From contig MFWN01000003.1 in NCBI GenBank assembly GCA_001786395.1, positions 1-9,997 on the forward strand: a stretch of DNA of 9,997 nucleotides, written 5' to 3'. The stretch is from Candidatus Pacearchaeota archaeon RBG_13_36_9 (GTDB lineage: Archaea; Nanobdellota; Nanobdellia; Pacearchaeales; GW2011-AR1). Both the position numbers and the translations under genes were made by a program. Shown piece after piece: positions 1-5,672 of the stretch; positions within the stretch are counted from its first letter, which is position 1; every line of letters begins with the position of its first letter. The notes below the pieces were generated by a model that made no database searches, was not told the origin of the DNA, and saw nothing but the letters and a program-made list of their open reading frames with translations.

Positions 1-71
1 AGTATATAAATGTTTCTATTTTGCCTTCGATAAATTTTGTAGTGTCCAAATTTCAGTTAGAACTCAGGTAA

Positions 72-1304
72 TTAATCACCAGCAGGAGTATAAAGGACCC
101 TATAAACTCCAGCTATGCCATTTAGCTTTTCCAGCGCATCCTTTCTAATCTGCTGCTGAACAATATAATTGGTTATTGCTCTCGGAGCAGAAGGACCTTT
201 TACTTTTTCTGACCTTATAGCCCTTATGTTTATATTATGTTGGCCAAGAACATCAGCCATTTGGGCAAACATCCTTGGAACATCGTCATGAAAGACACAA
301 ACTGTATATCCTGTTGCCTCTTCCTCAGAAGGCTTGACTGTATTGCAACTGTTTACATAGTCGCCATTTCTAAGATAATCAATAGTTACTCTTGCAAGCT
401 CAATTGAAGTTTTTCTCTGCCCCTCTTTTGTAGATGCCCCTAAATGAGAAGTCAAAACAACATTTTCAAGGGTTGCTAATCTTACCATAGACTCTGTCGT
501 CTTCTCACCCTCTTTTTTTGGCTCTCTTTCGTAAGTGTCCAACCCTGCTCCATACAACCTGCCGCCAGACAGCGCCTCGTACAAAGCAGCTTCATCGATA
601 TTCGCTCCTCTTGAAGCATTAATCAAAATAGAACTTGGCTTCATAACAGCCAGTTCCTCTGCTCCAATAATAAGGTCTTTTCCTCCGCTATGCAAAGAAA
701 CAACATCCGACTCTCCCAAAACTTTATCCTTAGAAGAATACCATATAGTAGAGTCTGGAAACTTTTCCCTAACTGCCTCTAGCTTAACATCATATCCCAT
801 AACATTCATGCCCAGCGCTCTAGCCTTTGCAGCTACGCTCTGCCCTATTCTCCCGCATCCTATTATGCCTAAAGTCTTTCCTTCAAGTTCTATACCTTCA
901 AATTGCCTCTTTTTCCATATCCCTTCACCTAGCGCAGCATGAGATTGAGGTATTTTTCTTGCTACAGAAAACATCAAGGCAATTGCTTGCTCTGCTGTAG
1001 AATTAGTAACACCATTCGGAGCATACTTTACAACAACTCCACATTCGTTTGCTGCATCCACATCAATGTTATCAGTCCCAACTCCCCCTCTCCCAATCAT
1101 CCTTAGTATCCCCCCGGCTCCTGCTTCGATGACCTCTTTAGTAACCTTTGTCTTGCTTCGCACAAGAAAAGCATCAAAATCTCCAATTCTCTCGAGAAGC
1201 TTTGCCCCTTCTAAATGCTCATTAAGACAGCAAATGCCCTCCTGCCCAAAAATTTCTAATCCCTCTGTGTCCATCCCGTCATTAATCAATACCTTATAAG
1301 CCAT
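72..1304 (-). CDS. serA: D-3-phosphoglycerate dehydrogenase with C-terminal ACT domain
   Basis: A 410-residue 2-hydroxyacid dehydrogenase of the D-isomer family. It is expected to oxidise 3-phosphoglycerate to 3-phosphohydroxypyruvate with NAD in the cytoplasm, the first step of serine synthesis. Visible features are the NAD-binding motif GCGRIG at residues 149-154, followed by the acidic Asp172 that selects NAD over NADP. The catalytic set is Arg232 (NASRGANID), Glu261 (in DTYEREP) and His287 (TSHLGAST). A C-terminal segment from about residue 332 (starting GYTVCVF) has the pattern of an ACT regulatory domain, so serine feedback is possible. The length fits ACT-type SerA of E. coli size rather than the longer ASB-ACT type. 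Other family members (glyoxylate or lactate dehydrogenases) normally lack the ACT tail, so SerA is the best call. It has its own TATA-like box and seems monocistronic. Confidence 0.9.
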   Translation of the reverse strand: MAYKVLINDGMDTEGLEIFGQEGICCLNEHLEGAKLLERIGDFDAFLVRSKTKVTKEVIEAGAGGILRMIGRGGVGTDNIDVDAANECGVVVKYAPNGVTNSTAEQAIALMFSVARKIPQSHAALGEGIWKKRQFEGIELEGKTLGIIGCGRIGQSVAAKARALGMNVMGYDVKLEAVREKFPDSTIWYSSKDKVLGESDVVSLHSGGKDLIIGAEELAVMKPSSILINASRGANIDEAALYEALSGGRLYGAGLDTYEREPKKEGEKTTESMVRLATLENVVLTSHLGASTKEGQRKTSIELARVTIDYLRNGDYVNSCNTVKPSEEEATGYTVCVFHDDVPRMFAQMADVLGQHNINIRAIRSEKVKGPSAPRAITNYIVQQQIRKDALEKLNGIAGVYRVLYTPAGD

Positions 1305-1324
1305 AATATGCCAATAGCCCGCCC

Positions 1325-1347
1325 CTTTAAATAAATTTATATAAATA
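1325..1347 (-). promoter_or_regulatory. TATA-box region upstream of serA
   Basis: Read on the minus strand, two TATA-like elements precede the serA ATG: TTTATATAAATTT (about 1336-1347) and TTTAAA next to a GGGGCGGGC run. The nearer one ends about 21 nt before the start codon and would give a leaderless mRNA. The farther one would give a leader of about 10 nt. Which is used cannot be decided from the sequence. Confidence 0.45.
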
Positions 1348-1409
1348 AAAAGTATGTTTGAAAATGAAGGTACTGTAAGGTTGCTGACATAATTTTATTA
1401 AAAGAAATC

Positions 1410-1853
1410 CTAATTAGTTTTAGCCAGAAGTTTTTCCATTCTTGTTATATATGGTCTTCTCAATTCAGTGAATCTTTTAGTTGCCTCATCAAACTCTGGT
1501 TTATGGCCGCTATAGTGTTGCGCCATCGTAAAGTCTGTTCTTTCTCTTTTGAATCTAGAAAATATGGTTATTTCATCAACTGTTCCATCTAAATTTAGGT
1601 CTCTATAAGCCATCCCCCCTTTAAAAAAGTTGTACCTATAAAAGGTTTCATGTACTCTACCTTGACCATCATCTGCGCTGGTAAAAACTGTTTTTGTAAA
1701 TAACCCGCTTATTTTTTGATAATGATGCCCCCATTTATTAATTCTCTGAAAAGTTTCCTCACCACTATAACATAAGGCACATGCTCCCAATGTTAAAATA
1801 GCAGCTAGCGGAAGAATTAGTTCTTTTAATCCTTTTTTGAGACTCTTTCCCAT
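1410..1853 (-). CDS. small exported or membrane-anchored protein with a DxNxDGxxD loop
   Basis: An unrecognised 147-residue protein. The N-terminus is basic (KSLKKGLK) and followed by a hydrophobic segment at about residues 12-29 ending LTLGACALC. This is either a membrane anchor or a signal peptide with a weak lipobox-like LGAC at Cys25. The rest is soluble and ends in a charged helical stretch. Residues 85-94 read DLNLDGTVDE, matching the DxNxDGxxD calcium-binding loop of EF-hand and dockerin-like motifs; position 12 of a full EF-hand loop is Thr rather than Glu, so it is not canonical. I infer that the body faces the outside of the cell and may bind a metal ion. The gene lies between ftsZ and serA but is separated from ftsZ by a strong terminator and has its own TATA-like box, so it is probably expressed alone. 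Confidence 0.7.
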   Translation of the reverse strand: MGKSLKKGLKELILPLAAILTLGACALCYSGEETFQRINKWGHHYQKISGLFTKTVFTSADDGQGRVHETFYRYNFFKGGMAYRDLNLDGTVDEITIFSRFKRERTDFTMAQHYSGHKPEFDEATKRFTELRRPYITRMEKLLAKTN

Positions 1854-1871
1854 AGGATATTATTGCCATTT

Positions 1872-1888
1872 GTTATATTTATATTTAA
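1872..1888 (-). promoter_or_regulatory. TATA-box region upstream of the 1410-1853 gene
   Basis: The minus strand reads TTAAATATAAATATAAC here, a strong AT-rich TATA-like element ending about 19 nt before the ATG at 1853. This spacing implies a leaderless or nearly leaderless transcript. It lies just beyond the ftsZ terminator. Confidence 0.5.
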
Positions 1889-1892
1889 CCCT

Positions 1893-1934
1893 TTTAAAAA
1901 AACAAAAAATGGAAGGGACCGTGGCCCCTTCCAT
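1893..1934 (-). terminator. hairpin plus T-tract terminator downstream of ftsZ
   Basis: On the minus strand ATGGAAGGGGCC, a 2-nt spacer and GGTCCCTTCCAT form a 12-bp stem, followed at once by TTTTTGTTTTTTT. The single irregular pair is a G-U wobble when read in the ftsZ direction but an A-C mismatch in the other direction, which supports the minus strand as the functional one. It starts 29 nt after the ftsZ stop codon. Archaeal termination often needs only the U-tract, so a hairpin this strong is notable. Confidence 0.8.
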
Positions 1935-1963
1935 AGAAGTAAAAGACTAAGGGAAAAGCATGA

Positions 1964-3040
1964 TTATCTCCACATTTCTATGCCTAAATCAGACATGTCA
2001 CGCGATAGATTAGCTTCAGCTTCCTTTGGCTTGCCCAAGATATAAGGGCTCCTTACACCGGTCATGATAGTTATTACTCTTACTTTTCCTGTGAACTCTT
2101 TGTTGATTCTAGCTCCAATAATTACCTGGGCGTCATCACTCAAATTCTCTGAAACTAAATGCCCGATGCTGCTGAATTCCTCAAGTTTCATATCGCTTCC
2201 TCCTGTTATGTGAATCAAAGCGCCTGTTGCGTTTTGATAGTCCACGTCTAACAAGGGGTGTGTTAGTGCCTGTCTTACAGCCTCATTGACTCGGTCAGCA
2301 GTGTCACTTTCTCCAATTCCAATAACTGCCACTCCTCCGCTCTTCATTATAGCAGAAACATCTGCATAATCAAGATTGATTAATGATGGCAGCGTTATAG
2401 TTTCAACAATGCCTTTAATCATCGTACTGATAAGTTCATTAGCTACTGCAAATGCCTGTTCAATAGGAAGATTTCCGGCTATGTCTACAAGTCTGTTGTT
2501 ATCAATAACAATTACTGTGTCTGTAACATCCCTTAATTCTTGCAATCCAAATTCTGCTTTGTCTATCCTAGCTTTCTCACAGTCAAAAGGCATTGTTACA
2601 ACCCCTATAACAACTGCTCCGGCCTCTTTAGCCGCCTGAGCCACAACCGGTATGCATCCAGTTCCTGTCCCGCCTCCTAAGCCTGCTAGAACAAAAACCA
2701 TGTCTGCGCCGCTTATAGCTTTCTTTATCTCAGTCAAGGATTCCTTAGCTGCTTCTCTGCCTTTAGAAGGGTATCCACCACATCCAAGCCCTCTTGTTAA
2801 TTCCTTTCCGATAAGAATTTTCTCGTCGGCTTTGGTTATAGAAAGATGTAGTGCATCTGTGTTGATGCCATAAACAGTTGCTCCCTGGATTCCTTTATTG
2901 AACAGCCAGGTAACAGTGTTGCAACCTGCCCCTCCTCCGCCAATAACTTTTATATTGGCTTTCCCAGCTTTAAGCTCGTCAAAATTGATGCTGTGAGTAG
3001 CTGCGTTTTGTATCGCTTCCTTAGCAAAATCCAATACCAT
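1964..3040 (-). CDS. ftsZ: cell division GTPase FtsZ, archaeal type
   Basis: A 358-residue tubulin/FtsZ-family GTPase that should polymerise into the division ring at mid-cell. It shows the N-terminal nucleotide-binding GGGGAG (34-39), the tubulin signature GGGTGTG (122-128), the MPF segment (150-152) and the NNRL segment (181-184). The T7 catalytic loop is NLDYADV, residues 222-228, whose Asp224 and Asp227 complete the GTPase site of the next subunit. The C-terminal FtsZ domain follows, including HPLLDVDY (261-268). The protein ends soon after the globular domain with a short tail DLGIEMWR and no long linker or bacterial FtsA/ZipA-binding peptide, as in archaeal FtsZ. Archaea often have FtsZ1 and FtsZ2; I cannot assign the type by eye. 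The ATG is preceded by a strong Shine-Dalgarno sequence and a TATA box further upstream, and the gene is closed by a clear terminator, so it is a single-gene unit. Confidence 0.95.
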   Translation of the reverse strand: MVLDFAKEAIQNAATHSINFDELKAGKANIKVIGGGGAGCNTVTWLFNKGIQGATVYGINTDALHLSITKADEKILIGKELTRGLGCGGYPSKGREAAKESLTEIKKAISGADMVFVLAGLGGGTGTGCIPVVAQAAKEAGAVVIGVVTMPFDCEKARIDKAEFGLQELRDVTDTVIVIDNNRLVDIAGNLPIEQAFAVANELISTMIKGIVETITLPSLINLDYADVSAIMKSGGVAVIGIGESDTADRVNEAVRQALTHPLLDVDYQNATGALIHITGGSDMKLEEFSSIGHLVSENLSDDAQVIIGARINKEFTGKVRVITIMTGVRSPYILGKPKEAEANLSRDMSDLGIEMWR

Positions 3041-3055
3041 GTTACTATATTCTTA

Positions 3056-3063
3056 ACCTCCTT
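3056..3063 (-). promoter_or_regulatory. Shine-Dalgarno sequence of ftsZ
   Basis: The minus strand reads AAGGAGGT, a full match to the anti-Shine-Dalgarno core. The gap to the ATG is 15 nt, longer than the usual 5-10 nt. No closer in-frame start codon exists and an in-frame TAA lies directly after the motif, so the ATG at 3040 stands. Most other genes here appear leaderless and lack such a site. Confidence 0.65.
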
Positions 3064-3105
3064 TCAATTTTTTACTTCTTCCAAATAAGTACTACTAACC
3101 CGAAA

Positions 3106-3115
3106 GGTTTAAATA
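3106..3115 (-). promoter_or_regulatory. TATA box of ftsZ
   Basis: The minus strand reads TATTTAAACC. With the usual archaeal spacing the transcript would begin near 3085, giving a leader of roughly 45 nt that contains the AAGGAGGT site. This fits a leadered, Shine-Dalgarno-dependent mRNA. Confidence 0.5.
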
Positions 3116-3191
3116 GTACTTTCCACTTTAGTTTTTAGAAAAGAGATAATTTAGACTAAGAACATCAAACTATAAGATTGATTACACACAC

Positions 3192-3229
3192 AAAAAATTA
3201 ATTCGGTTGGGGAATTGAATTAATTTTTT
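3192..3229 (-). terminator. 13-bp perfect inverted repeat, probable terminator of the AAA ATPase gene
   Basis: AAAAAATTAATTC and GAATTAATTTTTT are perfect inverted arms separated by a 12-nt spacer containing GGTTGGGG. On the minus strand the hairpin ends in TTTTTT about 40 nt past the stop codon at 3270, which fits transcription termination of the ATPase gene. The arms are symmetric, so it could act in both directions or be a protein-binding site upstream of the ftsZ promoter. Confidence 0.5.
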
Positions 3230-3269
3230 AATATAACAGAAAATACAATAACTACTTCTTTATAAATAT

Positions 3270-3887
3270 TTATGACACTTTAAAAGTGATGAAAATTTTA
3301 TCCTCAGTTATTAAGCAGCCCATTCCTGGCTGTACATATACGCCCTTTTTCCGACGATGCCATAATTTTATTTTCTTCTTTATAAACTCTGCTCTTTCTT
3401 CAACACTCATAAAAGGCACTTTAATAATTTCATAGCCAAGCTCCCCGTAAGTTTCTATAATCAAGTCATGCACTTTTTCTGCTTCTTCCTTATCTTCTTG
3501 TCTTAAATCATCTTTTTCATAAAAATTCAGAAAATCAAGAACAAAAACTCCGGCATATCTGAACTTCCTTGCATATTCCAAAAATTTTTCAGGAATTTTA
3601 ATATTATAAAATTTGTAATAAGCAAGAGCATCTCCTAAACCTCTATCAGAAAAAACAATTTCTTCTTTTGTCTTGTCTAAACTCTCAATCAATTTTATCT
3701 TCAACTGGAAAATAGCTTCTTGGAATTCCTTTTTGTTAATCTCTTTAATAGATTTTCCTTTAAATCTTTCATCGCTATCTCTAATTGTTCTTGCAGTTTC
3801 AGGGAGAGTTTTAAACTCTTTTGCTAAAGCGTTTATTATAGAAGTCTTGCCTGTAGAAGGCGCTCCCGAAACAACATAAATTTTCAT
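3270..3887 (-). CDS. AAA_28-like P-loop ATPase / nucleotide or nucleoside kinase
   Basis: A 205-residue P-loop NTPase starting MKIYVVSG. The Walker A motif GAPSTGKT spans residues 8-15. A hydrophobic strand IVFSDRG (77-83) places Asp81-Arg82 at the Walker B/DRG position, and a second strand VFVLDF (114-119) follows. A charged lid-like segment (DDLRQEDKEEAEKVH, 126-140) precedes GYEIIKVP. This order matches the AAA_28 / NadR-kinase-like ATPases, which are related to nucleotide kinases; the substrate cannot be named. I chose the ATG at 3887 over the in-frame TTG at 3911 because the TATA-like box at 3926-3934 places transcription start near 3903, downstream of the TTG. The tail after about residue 176 is basic (HRRKKG). 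It is divergent from the small-protein cluster that begins at 4015. Confidence 0.75.
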   Translation of the reverse strand: MKIYVVSGAPSTGKTSIINALAKEFKTLPETARTIRDSDERFKGKSIKEINKKEFQEAIFQLKIKLIESLDKTKEEIVFSDRGLGDALAYYKFYNIKIPEKFLEYARKFRYAGVFVLDFLNFYEKDDLRQEDKEEAEKVHDLIIETYGELGYEIIKVPFMSVEERAEFIKKKIKLWHRRKKGVYVQPGMGCLITEDKIFITFKVS

Positions 3888-3925
3888 TTTAACGTATAAG
3901 CCAACTGACAACTAAATACATAGGA

Positions 3926-3934
3926 TTTTTATAA
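3926..3934 (-). promoter_or_regulatory. TATA-like box of the AAA_28-like ATPase gene
   Basis: The minus strand reads TTATAAAAA. It predicts a transcription start around 3903-3905 and a leader of about 16 nt before the ATG at 3887. It lies back to back with the plus-strand promoter at 3988. Confidence 0.45.
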
Positions 3935-3987
3935 TTATGTGGGGTGATAAAGATTACTTCTATAATATCTTCTGGTAAATAAAAGCC

Positions 3988-3994
3988 TATATAC
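3988..3994 (+). promoter_or_regulatory. TATA box of the first cluster gene (4015)
   Basis: TATATAC ends exactly 21 nt before the ATG at 4015, the same spacing as at the promoters of the 4881 and 5276 genes. No Shine-Dalgarno sequence lies between, so a leaderless mRNA is expected. Confidence 0.55.
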
Positions 3995-4014
3995 TTCTTA
4001 GAATTTAAGAAAAC

Positions 4015-4323
4015 ATGGGTAGAGACTATAAAAGGGAGTTAGAAGCCACATCACGGCAGTCTGGTATTCCTATGGGGTTTTTAGATGGGGTTCGCAAGAG
4101 AAACAGTATAATGACTGCATTAGATGGTTGGCTTGAAGAACATTTTGAGGTCCTTGTTGGCTGTGCTCCTCCAAACTCAGAATATATAATTGGGGCAGCA
4201 GAAAAAAATACAGGCAGGCAACTAAGCTTTGGAGTTCACTATGTTAGAACAGGAAATGATGCCTCCCAAATAGAAAAAAATATAAAATTTCTAGTCTTCA
4301 CCAAATTCATCCAGGAACAATAA
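4015..4323 (+). CDS. cluster family protein 1 (Y-x-[VI]-G core), unknown function
   Basis: An unrecognised 102-residue protein with no signal peptide or membrane segment. It shares with the next three genes a short core, here CAPPNSEYIIGAAE (residues 50-63), followed by a beta-like segment ending VHY (74-76). Before the core is a helical stretch (DGWLEEHFEVL) resembling the FWMRKHFDEIF stretch of the 4881 protein. It ends earlier than its relatives: the C-[AK]-x-E-G block seen in two of them is missing, and the tail KFLVFTKFIQEQ has no counterpart. That may reflect a 3' end altered by mutation, or simple divergence. The start is supported by the TATA box 21 nt upstream. Family membership is inferred from short motif similarity only. 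Confidence 0.65.
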   Translation: MGRDYKRELEATSRQSGIPMGFLDGVRKRNSIMTALDGWLEEHFEVLVGCAPPNSEYIIGAAEKNTGRQLSFGVHYVRTGNDASQIEKNIKFLVFTKFIQEQ

Positions 4324-4395
4324 GCCCCGGCTAGGATTTTCAAAGCTCTTCTGCGCTGCAATAATATTTTTGAATACAATTGCCTTAACTAAATC

Positions 4396-4818
4396 ATGGC
4401 AAATATTTCAAGACGCGATTTTTTAAAATATGCAGGTTTAGCTTCAGCTGTTTATTTGACAGGCAGTCCAATTGCAGAAGCAGGTTCTGAATATATAGAA
4501 CCAGAAAAAAGAAAGGTGATAGCAGGAATAATACAGGGAGTTATAAACGAAAAAGAACTTGAACAAAAAATGGCAGAAATGAATGTGCAATCTACAATAT
4601 TAATGAGAGCTATGATAAATGATAAGAATTTATGGGACAGGGCACAACCTGGACAAAATTATGTTGTAGGTGTAGCAGAAGGCAGGCGAAGTGGCATTTT
4701 AATGGCCTCCAGGCATTATTTTAGCAATGGAGAAGAGTGCGGAGAGTTTTTAAAACAATGTGCAAGAGAAGGCAAAGCATTCTATTGCGACTCAAGAAAT
4801 ACGCATTACTTTTGTTAA
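4396..4818 (+). CDS. cluster family protein 2: Tat-exported, cysteine-rich C-terminus
   Basis: A 140-residue protein with a textbook twin-arginine signal. SRRDFLK (residues 5-11) is followed by a mildly hydrophobic stretch to about residue 24 and a possible cleavage site after AEA (27-29). Tat substrates are exported already folded, so the mature domain of about 110 residues should act outside the cytoplasmic membrane. It contains the cluster core AQPGQNYVVGVAE (83-95), a HYF segment (107-109) and the CAREGK block (122-127). All four cysteines lie in the last 26 residues (115, 122, 131 and 140), suggesting two disulfides or a metal site in the exported form. The cytoplasmic relatives have only one or two. 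Function is unknown. The upstream AT-rich region (AATAATATTTTT, 4360-4371) probably holds the promoter, but its spacing is less regular than in the neighbours. Confidence 0.75.
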   Translation: MANISRRDFLKYAGLASAVYLTGSPIAEAGSEYIEPEKRKVIAGIIQGVINEKELEQKMAEMNVQSTILMRAMINDKNLWDRAQPGQNYVVGVAEGRRSGILMASRHYFSNGEECGEFLKQCAREGKAFYCDSRNTHYFC

Positions 4819-4842
4819 ACATATAGGATCCAATAAATTTTC

Positions 4843-4860
4843 TCACAAAAATATATAAAC
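4843..4860 (+). promoter_or_regulatory. promoter box of the 4881 gene, duplicated at 5238
   Basis: TCACAAAAATATATAAAC contains a near-ideal TATA box and ends 21 nt before the ATG. It matches 17 of 18 positions in the box upstream of the 5276 gene. A leaderless transcript is expected. Confidence 0.7.
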
Positions 4861-4880
4861 TTCTGATACTTCAATAAATA

Positions 4881-5222
4881 ATGGGGAAAAAGGATTTAGG
4901 AGAAAAAGTAAAGGATAATAAGTCCAGATTAAGAAAAATAAGTTTAGAGGGATCAGAGGTAATTGCTGAAAATAAACGCAGATACATGCAACTTAGTTTC
5001 TGGATGCGCAAACATTTTGATGAGATTTTCGCAAATGCTCCTAACAAAGAGCCTTATGCTGTAGGGGTATGGAAAGAGAAAAAGCCAGAAGTCCATTATT
5101 TTAGGGATTATTGGAACGAAGCTCTTCAGTTTATTGGAAGATGTGCTAAAGAAGGCGAAACTAACACTTACTTAATAGACAGGAATCAAAAGAATAGAGA
5201 ATTGATGTTGGCAGTTGGATAA
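4881..5222 (+). CDS. cluster family protein 3, unknown function
   Basis: A 113-residue, highly charged, probably cytoplasmic protein. After a basic N-terminal third (MGKKDLGEKVKDNKSRLRK) come a helical stretch FWMRKHFDEIFANAP, the core NAPNKEPYAVGVWKE (52-66), EVHYFRD (70-76) and the block CAKEGE (88-93) followed by TYL. The order core, HY, CA-x-EG is the same as in the Tat-exported neighbour at 4396, which is the best evidence for common ancestry. There is no signal peptide or membrane segment. The promoter box is nearly identical to that of the next gene, so the two are probably expressed together although separately transcribed. Function is unknown. Confidence 0.7.
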   Translation: MGKKDLGEKVKDNKSRLRKISLEGSEVIAENKRRYMQLSFWMRKHFDEIFANAPNKEPYAVGVWKEKKPEVHYFRDYWNEALQFIGRCAKEGETNTYLIDRNQKNRELMLAVG

Positions 5223-5237
5223 TCTTATACTGAATAT

Positions 5238-5255
5238 TCACAAAGATATATAAAC
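5238..5255 (+). promoter_or_regulatory. promoter box of the 5276 gene, duplicate of the one at 4843
   Basis: TCACAAAGATATATAAAC differs from the box at 4843-4860 at one position and again ends exactly 21 nt before the ATG. It is the strongest promoter-level sign that the neighbouring genes arose by tandem duplication or are co-regulated. Confidence 0.7.
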
Positions 5256-5275
5256 AGTCTGTAACTTATTCTAAT

Positions 5276-5629
5276 ATGGGAAAAACAAAACTTCCATTAA
5301 CAATTACTGGAAGAACCTTTGGAGTATTGACACCTTCACTTATAGGTCATACAAAAAGAGGAGATATCGGATATATAATAGAAAGAATGGCTAGGTTAAA
5401 AGAAAGGTGTAGAACTTTTACCCTCTTAACTAATAATAAAGATAAAATATTAAGAAACGTTCCAGGAAGAGGTTATGCAGTCGGAGTCTTGGAACGTACA
5501 GATATGTTAAACGGAGAGACAACTGTCAGTGTTACAGATTATTGCAGAACAGAGAAACAAGTAGTAGAACTCATGAAAGAATATGGCAATCAAGGAAAAA
5601 TAGCATCGTACTTGAATCTTGCTTCTTAA
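5276..5629 (+). CDS. cluster family protein 4, unknown function
   Basis: A 117-residue protein with no signal peptide. The N-terminal 50 residues are unlike the other members (Thr/Leu-rich, then a basic helix ERMARLKERCRTF). From residue 55 the family pattern appears: DKILRNVPGRGYAVGVLE (56-73), then VTDYCRTE (86-93) in the place of HYFRD, a helix KQVVELMKEYG, and QGKIASYL in the place of the C-A-x-E-G-x block. It begins MGK, as the 4881 product does, and has a duplicated promoter. It is convergent with the 5673 gene, with a stem-loop between the two stop codons. Function is unknown; membership in the family rests on motif order and context. Confidence 0.65.
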   Translation: MGKTKLPLTITGRTFGVLTPSLIGHTKRGDIGYIIERMARLKERCRTFTLLTNNKDKILRNVPGRGYAVGVLERTDMLNGETTVSVTDYCRTEKQVVELMKEYGNQGKIASYLNLAS

Positions 5630-5643
5630 CTTTTCTGAGCACA

Positions 5644-5668
5644 AGAAAATTGTACAAAACAATTTTCT
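5644..5668. terminator. stem-loop between convergent genes
   Basis: AGAAAATTGT and ACAATTTTCT form a perfect 10-bp stem with a 5-nt loop, 14 nt after the stop of the plus-strand gene and just past the stop of the minus-strand gene. On the plus strand it is followed by GATTTTATTGTTTG. It could serve as a bidirectional terminator or 3'-end stabiliser. Confidence 0.55.
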
Positions 5669-5672
5669 GATT

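Noticed and set aside
1..71. Left-edge sequence downstream of serA
   Set aside because: Only AT-rich DNA with short T-runs; no gene, hairpin or RNA could be supported.
535..942. Plus-strand open frame of 135 codons within serA
   Set aside because: Antisense shadow of serA; Ser/Pro-rich composition typical of reversed coding sequence, no promoter and no family motif.
2376..2873. Two plus-strand open frames inside ftsZ
   Set aside because: Antisense shadows of the strongly conserved FtsZ coding sequence.
3286..3293. GTGATGA match to the C box of archaeal C/D guide RNAs
   Set aside because: It lies within the 3' end of the ATPase coding sequence and no D box or C'/D' pair follows at proper spacing.
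3888..3911. TTG start at 3911 for the AAA_28-like ATPase
   Set aside because: It would lie upstream of the transcription start predicted from the TATA box, and the family starts directly at the P-loop strand, as the ATG at 3887 gives.
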